Assembly (NCBI GenBank): GCA_026261815.1
Contig: JAMPIT010000856.1
Coordinates: 8,974,001-9,038,000, forward strand
Origin: Monarcha castaneiventris obscurior
Lineage: Eukaryota; Chordata; Aves; Passeriformes; Monarchidae
DNA: 64,000 nt
Direction: 5' to 3'
Below the pieces are notes generated by a model. It ran no database searches. It had not been told where the DNA came from and saw only the letters and a program-made list of their open reading frames with translations. Below, piece after piece: positions 11,301 to 23,300 of the stretch; position 1 is the stretch's first letter, and each line of letters opens with the position of its first letter. Both the position numbers and the translations under genes were made by a program.

Positions 11301-14300
11301 AACAAGTATATGCAGCCTGCCAGGCTGCCTGCCTGCATCAGATCCCTGTCATTCCCCTTCCTAAGGGATCCTGACAAAGCTTTAAAACCCCTGTACTCAA
11401 ACCCAGGGAGAAGCAGTTGATTTTTGGAAGCTAGTGCTGATGTGTTTTGTTGATGGAGGACATGAGCTGTGGGCACAAGAGTGTGCCTGCACCCTGCTGT
11501 TGGTTGACATGTGGCAGAGGGATTGGAGCAGCAGTGCACTGACTGTACAGAGCAAGGGGTTTTGATTTTGGGGGGTGACCCCAATCCAGGGGAAGGGCTG
11601 TGGGGCCGCTGCCTAAATTTTCCTTTTCCCTACCAAGCCATCTGAACTTCTGTGCTTGCTCCCATGCAGGAGTGAGGGGCAGCTTTCTTAGGAAATTAAA
11701 AACTTGGTTTCCAGGAAAGCTGGATGCCCCAGGCTTTTACACATGCACATGGCTTCATCAGACTGCCATGCTCTCCCAGTGGACCTTAAGGTCAAGGAGA
11801 GGAAAACTGGTGGGAACTCTTGATTTCCCCATGTGTCATTGAAATCATGAACCTCTGTGGTGAAGTACAAACTCACCTGGATTGGACAATATCTTACTTG
11901 TTTTTTTTCTTTTTGTGAAACCTTTTTTTAGTTCCCTCTCTTTACTCCCCCAGACCAGGGATGATGCATCTGTGGACTCGTTCTCCAGGTCGGCAATGTG
12001 CAAGCTCTGCTTTGTCTGGCTGAAAGGTTTTCGCTTGCTATCTGTGTAGGCACAATCATTTTTGGTGTGATCCTTTTTGTACTTTGGGGAAGAAAAAGGC
12101 TATGAACAGCTCACAGCCCTGAAGAGGGTGAAATGGAGATGGGTTTTAGCAATTTTCTGTGCTTTTGGCTGTTGCGGGGAAGCCTGACCGTCAGGGCTCC
12201 CAGAGCGCCTTCGTCACCTCCTTTGTGCGGTGGGAGGTTTGCTCATTATCTGGTTTCTTCTTCGCTTATAAAAGAAGCTGTAATTGTAGCAGCTCCTTGC
12301 CATAAAAGCACAAAGACATTTTCTGTGAAGGAAAGTGTACATGCAGCTTTTATGATCCTTTACAGTACTTCTGCCCACTTTTCTTGCCTCCTGCCCTTTA
12401 TCCAGCATCATCTCTGTGCCTGCATGGTGCTCAGCATGAGCACCTCTGGCTTGGACCTCTTCTTTGCACCTTTTAGACAGAAGAAGTTGGGCATCCTCCT
12501 TGTCAGTCTTGTTGAGTGAAAAGAAAACAGACCCCAAATCCCCCTGTGTAGTCAGGTGTTCCGATTCCTGCCTCTTCCCTCAGAGCTGTCAGCCCAATAG
12601 CAGATGCTCAATCTGCATCATCCCAGGGAGGATTTTGGGCTGGGGAAAAGAACCTTGTCTATCTGTCTGTGACTGAGGTGTACATCCATAACAGGAAGTA
12701 ATACCAAATCTGATCACTTTGAGGCATGCATGGCTGTTCCTATAAAAAGCGGAGTGACCTCAGACGAGATACTGTATTTTTAACTATGAAGCGTTCCTAC
12801 TAAGTGCCCTTTCCTGTTTATTTTTACCAGGACATTGTTGTAATGACTGCAGACTTACTCATTTCATTCCCAAGGCTGGAGAGCAGCAATGAATTAGTTT
12901 CATTTCGAGATTTTGTTGTACAATCATTTTCCAGAGACTGATGTACTCAGAAGCCAAAGCGAGTGCATTGCCCAACGGAGGAGCATTACTTTTCTTCCTC
13001 TATCCATCAAGCTTTGGTCACTGGTGCGGATGTGAGTAGATCCATATCTGGAGGGACTTTCTCAGCCTCCCTCCTCCATCTCTGTGCAGGCCTGTAGTAG
13101 AAATTTGTGGAGCAAAAGGCTATGAGAGCCCTTTGAGCACTGGATGCAGGGCTGGTATCTGTATCCCAGCACTGGGCTCTGAGGCTGCAGGAGGGGGAAG
13201 GACTTCCCCTGGGATGCAGGTCACAGGATCTGAGGATGACTGAGTGTTCACTCGGCTTTTGGGTTACATTTCTTGCATTGAACAGATGAACAAATACTGT
13301 GGGGCACGTGGTTACGCCTGTCCACACCCAGAGGAACCCCAGTGCTGACACCAGCAAGGCCAAGGGGTCTCTGGTGGTTGTGTTTAACCCTTCAGATTGT
13401 TATTACTTGTCGTGCCCATGTGTTGAACATCTCATGCCCGGGCAAAGGGGAACAGAGCCCGTGTTACATAAAGATCACACTGTCCCTCTCTATTGTTGCT
13501 GCCACGACGGCAGCATCGCAAACATGCGTGTCCTCGGTGCCATGGGAAATGTTCCCAGGGGAGGCTTAACACGGAGCCTGGAACATGATCTGTCCAGCAG
13601 GGAGAGGACAGGAGGCCCTTCCAGATGAAATTGGTGCTTTGCTGAGCATGGCCAGTGCAACCAGTACCTCTGTTCCAACGACCTCTCACTCCTCTGTGAA
13701 GGAGTATTGAATTTCTCCGGCATTTTGTGCTCTCTGAGGTGGATTTATTGTCTTCTCCCCCCTTCCCTGTCCCCCTCCCATCACAGCTCCTGGGGGAACG
13801 ATGAGCGGGTACACACTGTCCAGAGGATGGGTGTGTTGGGAGCCCTTATTAGCAGACTTATTCCAGAGAATTAAACCCTAATTTCACAAAAGGGCAGCAA
13901 GAGAGTGGCTGCAGCTCTGGGAGAAGCCGAGTTGGCTTTGTGTGTTGTTTGTAAATGGCACAGGAAGTCCTGGTCTGAGCCTGCTGGTCCTGGTCACTGG
14001 GGTATTGTGACCAAAAGAGTAATTGTTGTGTTTCTTTCCTATTTAAAACAAAAATTACAAAACTGTGTACAAGGGAACCAGCCATGGCTCCTCTATCATG
14101 CTGTCGCTTCTGCCTCCACTTGTTTTTGGTTTCAGGCAGGGCTTTAAAATGTTCCTATTCCTCTTCCACTTCATCTTTTTACCACCCTGCTGCCAAGTGT
14201 TCCTCTGCGATGCCTGTCATTGTTTCTCCCTGAATTAATTGTTGTGTGTAATTGTGACCTGCTGCAGGACGCTGCCTTGCTCTATTAAGACAGGTGCTAA

Positions 14301-17300
14301 TGGAGAACATTGGGTACCACATTACAGGAGAGCAAGGCTCGACTCTCCGGGACGTGTACTTGCCGTACTGTTTCTGCCAGCCTGGGCAGAAATGGTGTTT
14401 CTGTCTCTCATCACTCACTGCCTAATGATTGTAATTTTTACTTGCTGAGAAACTCTGGGTATTATGGACTTCGTTAACAGATACATGAGATGCTAGCAGA
14501 CCTGCATTAGGGGGAGAGAGGAAGAAAACAACCCCTGCGTGGAGGCAATTTTATTATTTATCTGTAGCAGTAGAAGGGATGCAGAATTAGTGTGGGATTC
14601 GGCGGTGTGGCTAATGAGCTGGGCTGAGCTGGAATCCAAGCAAACCTATTAACGAGAGCAAACTGCAAAGATGATGCCCAGGTCTGAAAACCTTCACATC
14701 AAACACAGAATCCAGGCAGTGCTGGGATGGCTCGGCTGCTTTATCTTCCTCTGCATGGGGCTGGGTGCTTGTGTGCTTGTGTGCTGATGTGTTTGTGTCT
14801 CAAGAGGCTGCTGCTTGCTGTCACCCACAGCCTTTCTCCATCCCTTTCTCTCCTGCCAGCTCCTTCTTACTCATACATTGGGTGAATTGGAGCTTCTGAC
14901 AATCTTTAAGACAACAGAGCCAGAGTATTTTCACTCCCATGGGCCACAGCTCCTTGAGTAATTGCTTGAATTGAAATATTGCAGCATCCAGCCCCAGTTT
15001 TCGGTCGCAGGCAGTTTCACATCTGCAGGTTGGGCTGGCTGGGGACACTGGCTGCTCACAGTGGTACCTGAACTTGTGTCTGCAATTAAATACAGGTCAT
15101 ACAGGAGAGAAAAAAAGCACCTGATGTAGCTGACATCTCTGGTATAGCTTTACACGGTCTCTGCAATGAATCAGAGGCTGCAAGTAATGTCGGGTGTTAG
15201 GTGACCTCAATCGCCTTTTACTGGGAGCCCATGAAGGCGTGTTTCAGTTCAGGAACAGGATATTTCTTATACAGCGTGCACTGGCTGAAGGTTGACCATT
15301 TTCATTCCACCTAGAATAACTGTTTTTTAATCAGGCTGAACTTATTTGCAACGGCGCTAGCAATTGGAACTAGAGGTTTGCAGCAGCACTGGAAAGCTTT
15401 GAAGAGCAGGATAGAGGCTTCGTGACGCAGATAAAGCTTTATCCCCACATTTAAAACCAAACCCAAGGCGCTGAAGCGAATTCAGAGGGACTTGACCTCA
15501 GCACTGTGATCCTTTGGGATCCAGGGCCTCATTTGGAAATAACGCAACCGAACGGAGGCGCGAAAGTAAAAGGGGAGTCTTAAAACAAAAAAAAAAAAAG
15601 GAGAGATGTTTATCTTGTAACGTGGCATTTGTACTGAGTGCTTGCTGACAGTGTGGTGCAGCAAAGAGCTTGTCTTCCTAAATCCGTGCCAGTTCAAACA
15701 TCGTCAGTGCTATTGTTGGATCGCTTTGTTTGAAAATGGGTCTGTTGGGTAGACGGCCTGGTTCAGTGAAAGCAGCTGTGTAGAACACTTCAGGCACTTC
15801 CTCAGCTTTGCTTTATTTAGGGCTGCGTGAGTACGAGCAACAGGAAAAAAAACCCAAGCAAATACAGGATGTGAGGTGGGCAGAATGTTCTCAGTCACTC
15901 AAGAGACTGGCACACACCTTTGCTTCTGGTTTGTTTGTGGAAGTGCCTGCTATGGGCTGCCTGAGCAAAATCCAATCTGTTTGCCCCAAGGAAAACACTC
16001 ACATTCAGAGAAATGTGTGAAAATATGAGGCTTGTGGTTTTCTGGATGGGAGCTCTGTGCAGTGGGAAGCTGAGTGTGGGCCAAGTCATCTGGGCATGGA
16101 AGATGAAAAGAAATCCAGCAGAATGCTTCATCGTCCTGCTCACAAGATGCTCATCTGGCAGTACTTACCTCCCTTCTGAGCTCCAGCAGAGCCCCCACAT
16201 ATTTGTGTAGGGGCAGCTTTTGCCTTTCCCTAATCTCAGAAGATTATTTTATTTGGTTTATTTAGTTTAGAGGAGCTGGGTGTGCCCCAGCTGCTCCCCA
16301 TTCCCTCAAGCAGCCCATGTCCCTCCCACTGTTCGGCCATCCCTTCCACATCCCAGGCTGGGACTGGAAAGGTCCTTCCCCATCCCGTGCTGCACTCTGG
16401 AGAAATCATTATTTCACAAATATTTTTTCCATGGGATTTGCTGGCTGGGGAAGTCGGGTTGGGCTGTGCAGCCTGATTCCGTGTGGCGGGAGCACATCGC
16501 CCTTCTCTTTAACTCTCGGGGAGCTGCTCATAAGGGCTCCCCATGCCCACTCTCAGAATTAATTAACGCGGCTCGTTCTGGGTTGTTGAAATCACCTGCC
16601 TTCGGCTTCCAGCTCTTTGGACATAAATCATGAGCTCTTTGCTTTGAGGAGAAACTGTTCAGAGTTTGTGTTGGAAATTGCTAGCAAATACAGCCCATAT
16701 TCCATGTCATTTTTGTTTTTATTGAAGAGGAAAGGATGTGGCTCATGGAACATCGATGAACCCAGGCTGCCTTGGTGTACACTAAGCAAGGGCTTGTTTT
16801 CATTGCAGCCAGCTAATGAGATCCCACTTTGACAAATCACATAAACGCTATTAGAGAAATGAAATTTTTTATCTCACTGTTTATCATGAGTGAATTCAAG
16901 GTAAAGGCTCGTATGGAGGTAATCTTGAGGGATAACTTTGAGGTAAAGCGTACCCAGTCTTTATTAAACCCTTATCTGTTTAGCTGCAGGCTTGTTTTGG
17001 TTCCCCAGCTCAAGGCTGTTAGCTGAGGTGACCTGTGCCGTTTCAGTCCAGTTACTTTCACTAGGCATGGGTGCAGGGAGGGTTGTTTTTTAGGCTAAAC
17101 ATGGTGGAGGCAGGCTGGGTTTCTTTAATATCCTTCCACTTCTAAAGAAGTGGAGTCACTTTACTCTTCTCCCTGTGTCAAAGGGAGGACTGGACCCTGT
17201 TGACCTCCTCACTGGCAGCATTCATGAGGAAAGAGTCCCTAGAAGAGGCACTGCAGCTTGTGTTTCCTTCTCTTAACTTGCTGGTTTGGGTGATGGGCAG

Positions 17301-20300
17301 TGAGGGTTTGTCATGCTGTCTCATCTCACTGCAGCTTTTTGGTTTTGGCAACCCACCCTCCTCTTTGCTTGTAGGTAGTTCTCTTCTTCAGCCCCTTGGG
17401 TGTTCTTTTTTTGAAGCCCTTTGTGTGTTCCAAACCTCCTGTTCCACTGTGAGAGCCTGCAAACGTGGTTTTTCCCTCTGTGCAGCTCTTTGTCACCTGG
17501 GTGTGCAGCCCCAGTGTTCCAGCTGGCTGTTCCACACCTCAGTGTCCTTGCACAGCCAGTCCACACATCGCCTTGCCTCTCCAAAATCCCGCTCCTGTTT
17601 CTTTTGGCTGGAATAAACAACAAACCCCCCCATCCAGAGCCCATGAAAGGCAATGGAAAAATCTTCCTTGCGTCAAATCGACGCCTTCCTTTCCAAATTG
17701 AAAGCCCTTGGCAGACATGGAGGAGCTGAGCTGTGCTGCTCAGCTGTGGCTTGCTGACAGCTGTTACTGCCATCACCCCAGTGAGGGAATGGGAAAGGGG
17801 AATAACTTCACTGGTATAGCTTGCTGGGGAGACCTGGATGAGCCAGGGCATCCCCATCTCTTGGGACTCTTGCCAGCCCTCAAATCAGGGTGCTTGGAGC
17901 CTCCAGGCTGTGCCAGGAGTCCCTGCCATGCTCTGGCTCCATGTGCATGGGCACAGACTGTCACCCGTTGTCCCTAGCACCTGTTCCTCACCATCCAGCC
18001 ATCTCTGGGTGCATCTTTTCTTGGGGCATTACCATGAAAAAGCCTTTACAAGCTCCATGGACACAATCCCTGGCCTGCTTTGCCTCACAGCTCACGTGAA
18101 ACCATTAAGATGGTGCTTGTCTCTTCTCATATCGCTTCAGTGTTTTAATTGCATGAACTGGAAGCTGCTGCTCCAGTACTTGGTGGGGGGACTTCACAAG
18201 GCTTTAATCACTTGCTGAAAAGCTTTCAGGCTGCATTACCATCTCATGGCTCTCTGTAATGGAGAGCCTGTGAGTTGAGAAACCTTCAGAGAAGTAACTC
18301 AGTTGCTGCATCAGGTAGTCCAAAGCTACTACAGTTTTTCCTAGTGCAGGCAGGAAGCAGCTAAGCACAGTGGAGCCCACTGGGATGCTGGCAGGAGCTT
18401 GGCAGCTGTGACCAGCTCCTGCCAGGCACTGTGCTGGCAGGAGGGGCTCAGAGCCTCGTGGTGGTCTCCTGGTCACCCCAAGTGCTGGCTTCTCCTCCTG
18501 GAGAGTGTCCAGTGGGGATGGCTCAGCCTCCAGCTCTGCGATGGCAGCTTTCCACGGTTTAGAGCTTGCAGAGGTGAGGGGTGATGCTCCCACCCTACCA
18601 AAGGGACAGCAAGCGATGGCACGTGGGATAAAGGCTGCTGGATCATGTGCTGGCCCCAGTGAAGGAGCACAACTGAGAACGGGTGGTTCGTAGCACAGAA
18701 AAGGTGGTGGGTGGGGAATGCCTGAGGGACTGGCCTGCTAAAGGCTGGAGGAGGGAAGACACGCGTTGTGTGCCCTGTGTTGGGAATCACCCACCAGCGA
18801 TGGGCACTGGAGTGGGCACACGGTGGTCCCCACAGCCCAGCTCACCCCTGCCTGTTTGCCAGGCCCTGCCTGTGGGGTGGCTTTGGAGCCCTCATGGGTT
18901 TAGGACCCTTTTAGGGGCATGTGCCCACCCGGGGCTGGCCTGGTGCTCACACCAGCACTTGGGGAAGGCGTTCTGTGCTTGTGTCGGCGGCACCGCTGTG
19001 CCGGGAACGTGACTGCAGGGAGGTGACGGCTAATTGCTGCAGCGAGTCAAGGACTGTTTAAGCAGCTAATTAATTCCTCCTAATCAGCCCTTGATCTGTT
19101 GAAAACTGCATGGCATTATCTCCTCTGCTGCAACACCTTGATAATTCCTGTCTGAATGGCCTTCACGGAGAACATATTTAAATAAACTCAATAGAGATTT
19201 CAGACAGATAGCAACTATAATTACCAGCTTGTACAAATTAAAACCGTGGTTTGTTCTGTTCTTTTTCTCCTGCCTTCGCTGCCCAGAGCTCCTGCTAATC
19301 ATGTTCCTGCTGCCAGTGGCACGCAGGTCCCCGGGGCATTTTCTGCACATGCCTTTGGAAAGCCCGTGCCTGGTGCTGGGGTGAGCTGATGTGGCTGCAC
19401 ATGGGCACATGCCAGCCTCAGGTGGTGTCATTCCTGTGCCAGGGGCTCAGTGCTGTCCTGACGAGCTGCAGGAGCAGCCACCACACATCCCTTGGGGCTG
19501 CCGTGCACGATCCTCCCCAGGACCAGCCCTGCAGTTTCCCCTCCTGTCTTTCCTAAGGTTTGCAGCCTCCTGGAAACACAGAATTTTTCTCACCTGGGAG
19601 GGACACACTCAGATGAAGTGATGCAGGCTTTCAGCATGGCCACAGTGTTCACTTGGTGCCATTGGTGCTTCGCTTTGGCACTGGACTGCCTGCACTGAGT
19701 GCTGCTGGCTGCAGCAGGGCTCGAGCGTTGAGTTAGGAGGGATAAGGCCAGGCCATACTCATTTCCTCCATAGCCACTTGGGACAGCCAGAAAGACTGGC
19801 TCCTCTGGCATTTGGCAAAGGTCAGCCAGCCTCAGCGCTCACATTTCCATTCCAGCCAGCTCTGCTTCCCTGTCTGCTCCTGGGAGCACCACAACCAAGG
19901 TCTGGGTGCTCAGGTCTATCTTTTTCCTCCCTGTCTTTAGATAACTGTAATGGCTGGGAGCAGGGTCGTTTTCCAGCATCCAAACAGTGACAGAGAGCAG
20001 GGGATGTCCTTATGCTTTAATGAGGGATTACAAGGAATCAGAAACGAAAAATTGATTTTTCGTAACAGGAACAGGTCGATGCCTGTGGTCTCTGTGGGTG
20101 AAATCAGGGTAATATCAGGTTTCCTGCTCTTTCAGCAGGTCATGAGCCAACTGGGGCACGTCTTTCCCAGTGGGAGATGTTCACATGGAGCCACCTAAGC
20201 CCAGAGTCAGGGTTTCTTCTGCTGTAGCATCCCATGGGAGAACTTACCCCTATGGCTGGCCTAGGAGAGGTCAGACTGAAGGAGAAATTTATTCTGTTGG

Positions 20301-23300
20301 AAGAAACTCCTTACTCTAAGATTGGTGAGGCCCTGGCACAGGTTGCCCAGAGAAGCTGTGGCTGCCCCATCCCTGGGAGTGTCCAAGGCCAGGTGGCGTG
20401 GGGCTTGGAGGAGTCTGGTGTGATGGAAGATGTCTGTGCCCATGGCAGGGGGTGGAATGAGATGAGTTTAAGGTCCCTTCCAACACAAACCACTCCATGA
20501 CTCTATGAAAATAAATTTGCTCAGTTTGGTTTTGTCTGAAGGTTTTTATTGAGTTGGGACTGGATCATCCATATATCCATTGCTCGCCCTATGCACCTGC
20601 ATCCTCTTGGCACTGGGGCTCAAATGTACCCTGGAGAGCTGATTGTTCTTCCTCTGGACTTTTCATTGAATTTCTGACCTTTGGACCCCTCAGCAGGCTT
20701 CCTACACCCCATGGGATGGGGAAAAATCCTTCATGCAGTGGATGATCAATACTGTGAGGTGGGTATATAAAGGTATATAAAGGGAGGACATCCTGTTCAT
20801 TGTCATATTTTCTCCAACTCAGACTTGGACACTGAATATTTTCATGCCAACAGTTTGTCCAAGGCAAAGGCATCCCAAGAAATGTGCAGAGCATCTGCCC
20901 AGGTGGATGATGCGTCCAGGATTTTGCAGGATCCAGCCCCTCTACCCTGCTCCCTGGAGAGCTGGGAAGCAGCCACTCACTTCAACCCTCCAGTGCCTCA
21001 GTTTGCCTTGGTTTGAGGGGAGCTGCCAATCCATCCCAGCCTCTCAGGAGTGCCACAAGGCTAAATTCACCAGTTCCTGCACGTTTTTCTTTGGGTACCA
21101 TGGTGATGGGGCAATGTGAGGACATAAAACAACTGATTGGCATCGAGATGCAAGGTGTCCCTTTGTCCTGAGCCTTTGGGCTATCTGGTTTCGTTGCCCA
21201 CCTTTGGGGCGAGCCAGATATAGCAATGGAGTCACATGAAACAGCACAAAGGCTCTAATTCAGAGCTGGGACTGAGCAATTAAAATGTAGCGTGTTCAGA
21301 AGGCAGCTTCCCTGGATGGCAGACAAAAAGAATCAATTTCCTTCAAACAAATACTAAATATTAATGAGAGGCCATGGTCTACTGTGCACACAGAGCTGGA
21401 AAGAGCATTTCCCGTTGATCACTGCAGAGGCAGGTTCGTGAGATGAAATTGCTTTTTGAATGGTTATTTGTGGCCTTTCTCGAGGTGACTCGTGTTTTGC
21501 CTGCCCAAAAAAAGAAAAGGAAACTCAGAGCATTTCCATTTTCCATCAGGGCAGGCACTGGGGATGCGTGCTGGTGCTTTCATTTTTTGTTTACGCACTT
21601 GCCCGAGTGGTTGGGGAAATGTCTTGGATCGGTTATGTAGAAATCAGCCCCAAATTTACGTCGAGAAGGAAGCAATTCCCTGGGAGCATCAGCCAGCTGA
21701 GCCTGCCCCCGGAATGGCCTGCCAAAGGCAGAACATGGGACCCAAGAGCATCCCTGGCTTTGCAGCCACATCCGCTTGTTGATTTATTTCAATAATGAGC
21801 ATTGGGGGAAACATTAAAAAAAATTACTTGCAGCCCTCACCAAGTATCCTAAAGTGAAAGCAGTGTGCTGGGAGCTTTGGAAAAGGAATTTTTTCTATTG
21901 CTTTGACCCTTGGGTAAGTCAGGAAACTTTGTATTAACTCCATTTCCAAACTTAGAGCTGGAAGAAAAATAAAAATGCTCCTCTCACTCCCTTTCCAGGA
22001 CACACAGCCCTGACATGAGGCTTTTCTCCCTGATGCTGCCCATGGTCACACTGCCAGCCTCAGCTGGGAGGGCAAACAGTGCACCAGGAATGGGTGCAGC
22101 CTCCTGGGAAGCTGCTGCTGTCAGCCCTGCTCTGTCCCACACAGAGCCATGGAGGATGCTGGAAGCATTTTGCATCCATCACACAGTAAATAATAATGCA
22201 TCGGCTCATAATTTTATAAAACTATTAAGGCAGCTGCTGAGCTGTGGGTCGATCGAGTGCTAATATTAGCTCAGAATGCCTAAAATTAGAAAATGAGAAC
22301 CGAGCCAGAACTAATTAGTTGTTCAAGGAATAGAACCAGAACCGGAACTAATTAATTGTTACTGAAATATCGCCGCGGGGCCCGGTGGGTGCCGCCGCTT
22401 CCAGCCCCGCGCCGGCTCCCGCTCCGCTTTGCTCGGAATGGCTCCTGTGTGGGCTTGAAAAGGAGCCTGGGGTCCCATCTGAAGGCTGTGACAGCTAAAT
22501 AAGAGTTGGCATCTCAGTCCCAGCTGTGTGATGCCGCACGAACTGGGCTGTGCTGGGAGTGATCGCATCGCAGCCGTGGCAGCTGCTGCCTGAAGGGCTC
22601 GGAAACGCGGCCCCTCATCCCGGCGTGGCTGCCCAGATGTGCCTTTCTAAAGGTGAGGGTAATTACAGTGACCGCCTCCATGGCTCCCAGCTCTTCCCTC
22701 TGATCCCAGTGGCTCTGCCTTCTCCTTCAGCTCTGCCACCGCTGAGATGCTCTTCAAAGCTCCCTGAGCGAGCCAGGAGCTGCCATCCATGCAAACGCTG
22801 CCAGAATAATTTCCAGGGAATTAGGAAGCTGGTACAGATAACTGGCATGTGGCTGCATTTTTCCATCTGTGACTCAGTCACCTGTATGGTCACTTCTTTT
22901 CACTTTCCAAAGGTGGTAATGCACCTTATATTTCTTTTTCCACTCTCCCAGCACTCAAACAGCAGCTCCGATTTTAGCAGCAGCGTGACGCACGGTGTTT
23001 TAAATTCAATTTAGAATACAAACTATTTATACCAGCCAGAAAAAGGCAGTGAAGCAGCTCTCTCTGTCATGAGTAGATTTGTAATTTCAGAGCAATCATT
23101 GCATAACTAATTGAATCAGCTCTCAGCATGTGAAATCAGTGCCCCTGCTTATCAGAGGTTTTCATCGTTCCCCCCTCCTGAAGCCAGCAGTCCCCCCTCC
23201 ACCAGCAGCATTTTGTGCTCTCGCATCAGCCTGGGGAGAAAGCGAAACCTGCAAAGCTGCCTTTTTGTGCTCAAATTGAGCCAATAAATTACCAGATACA

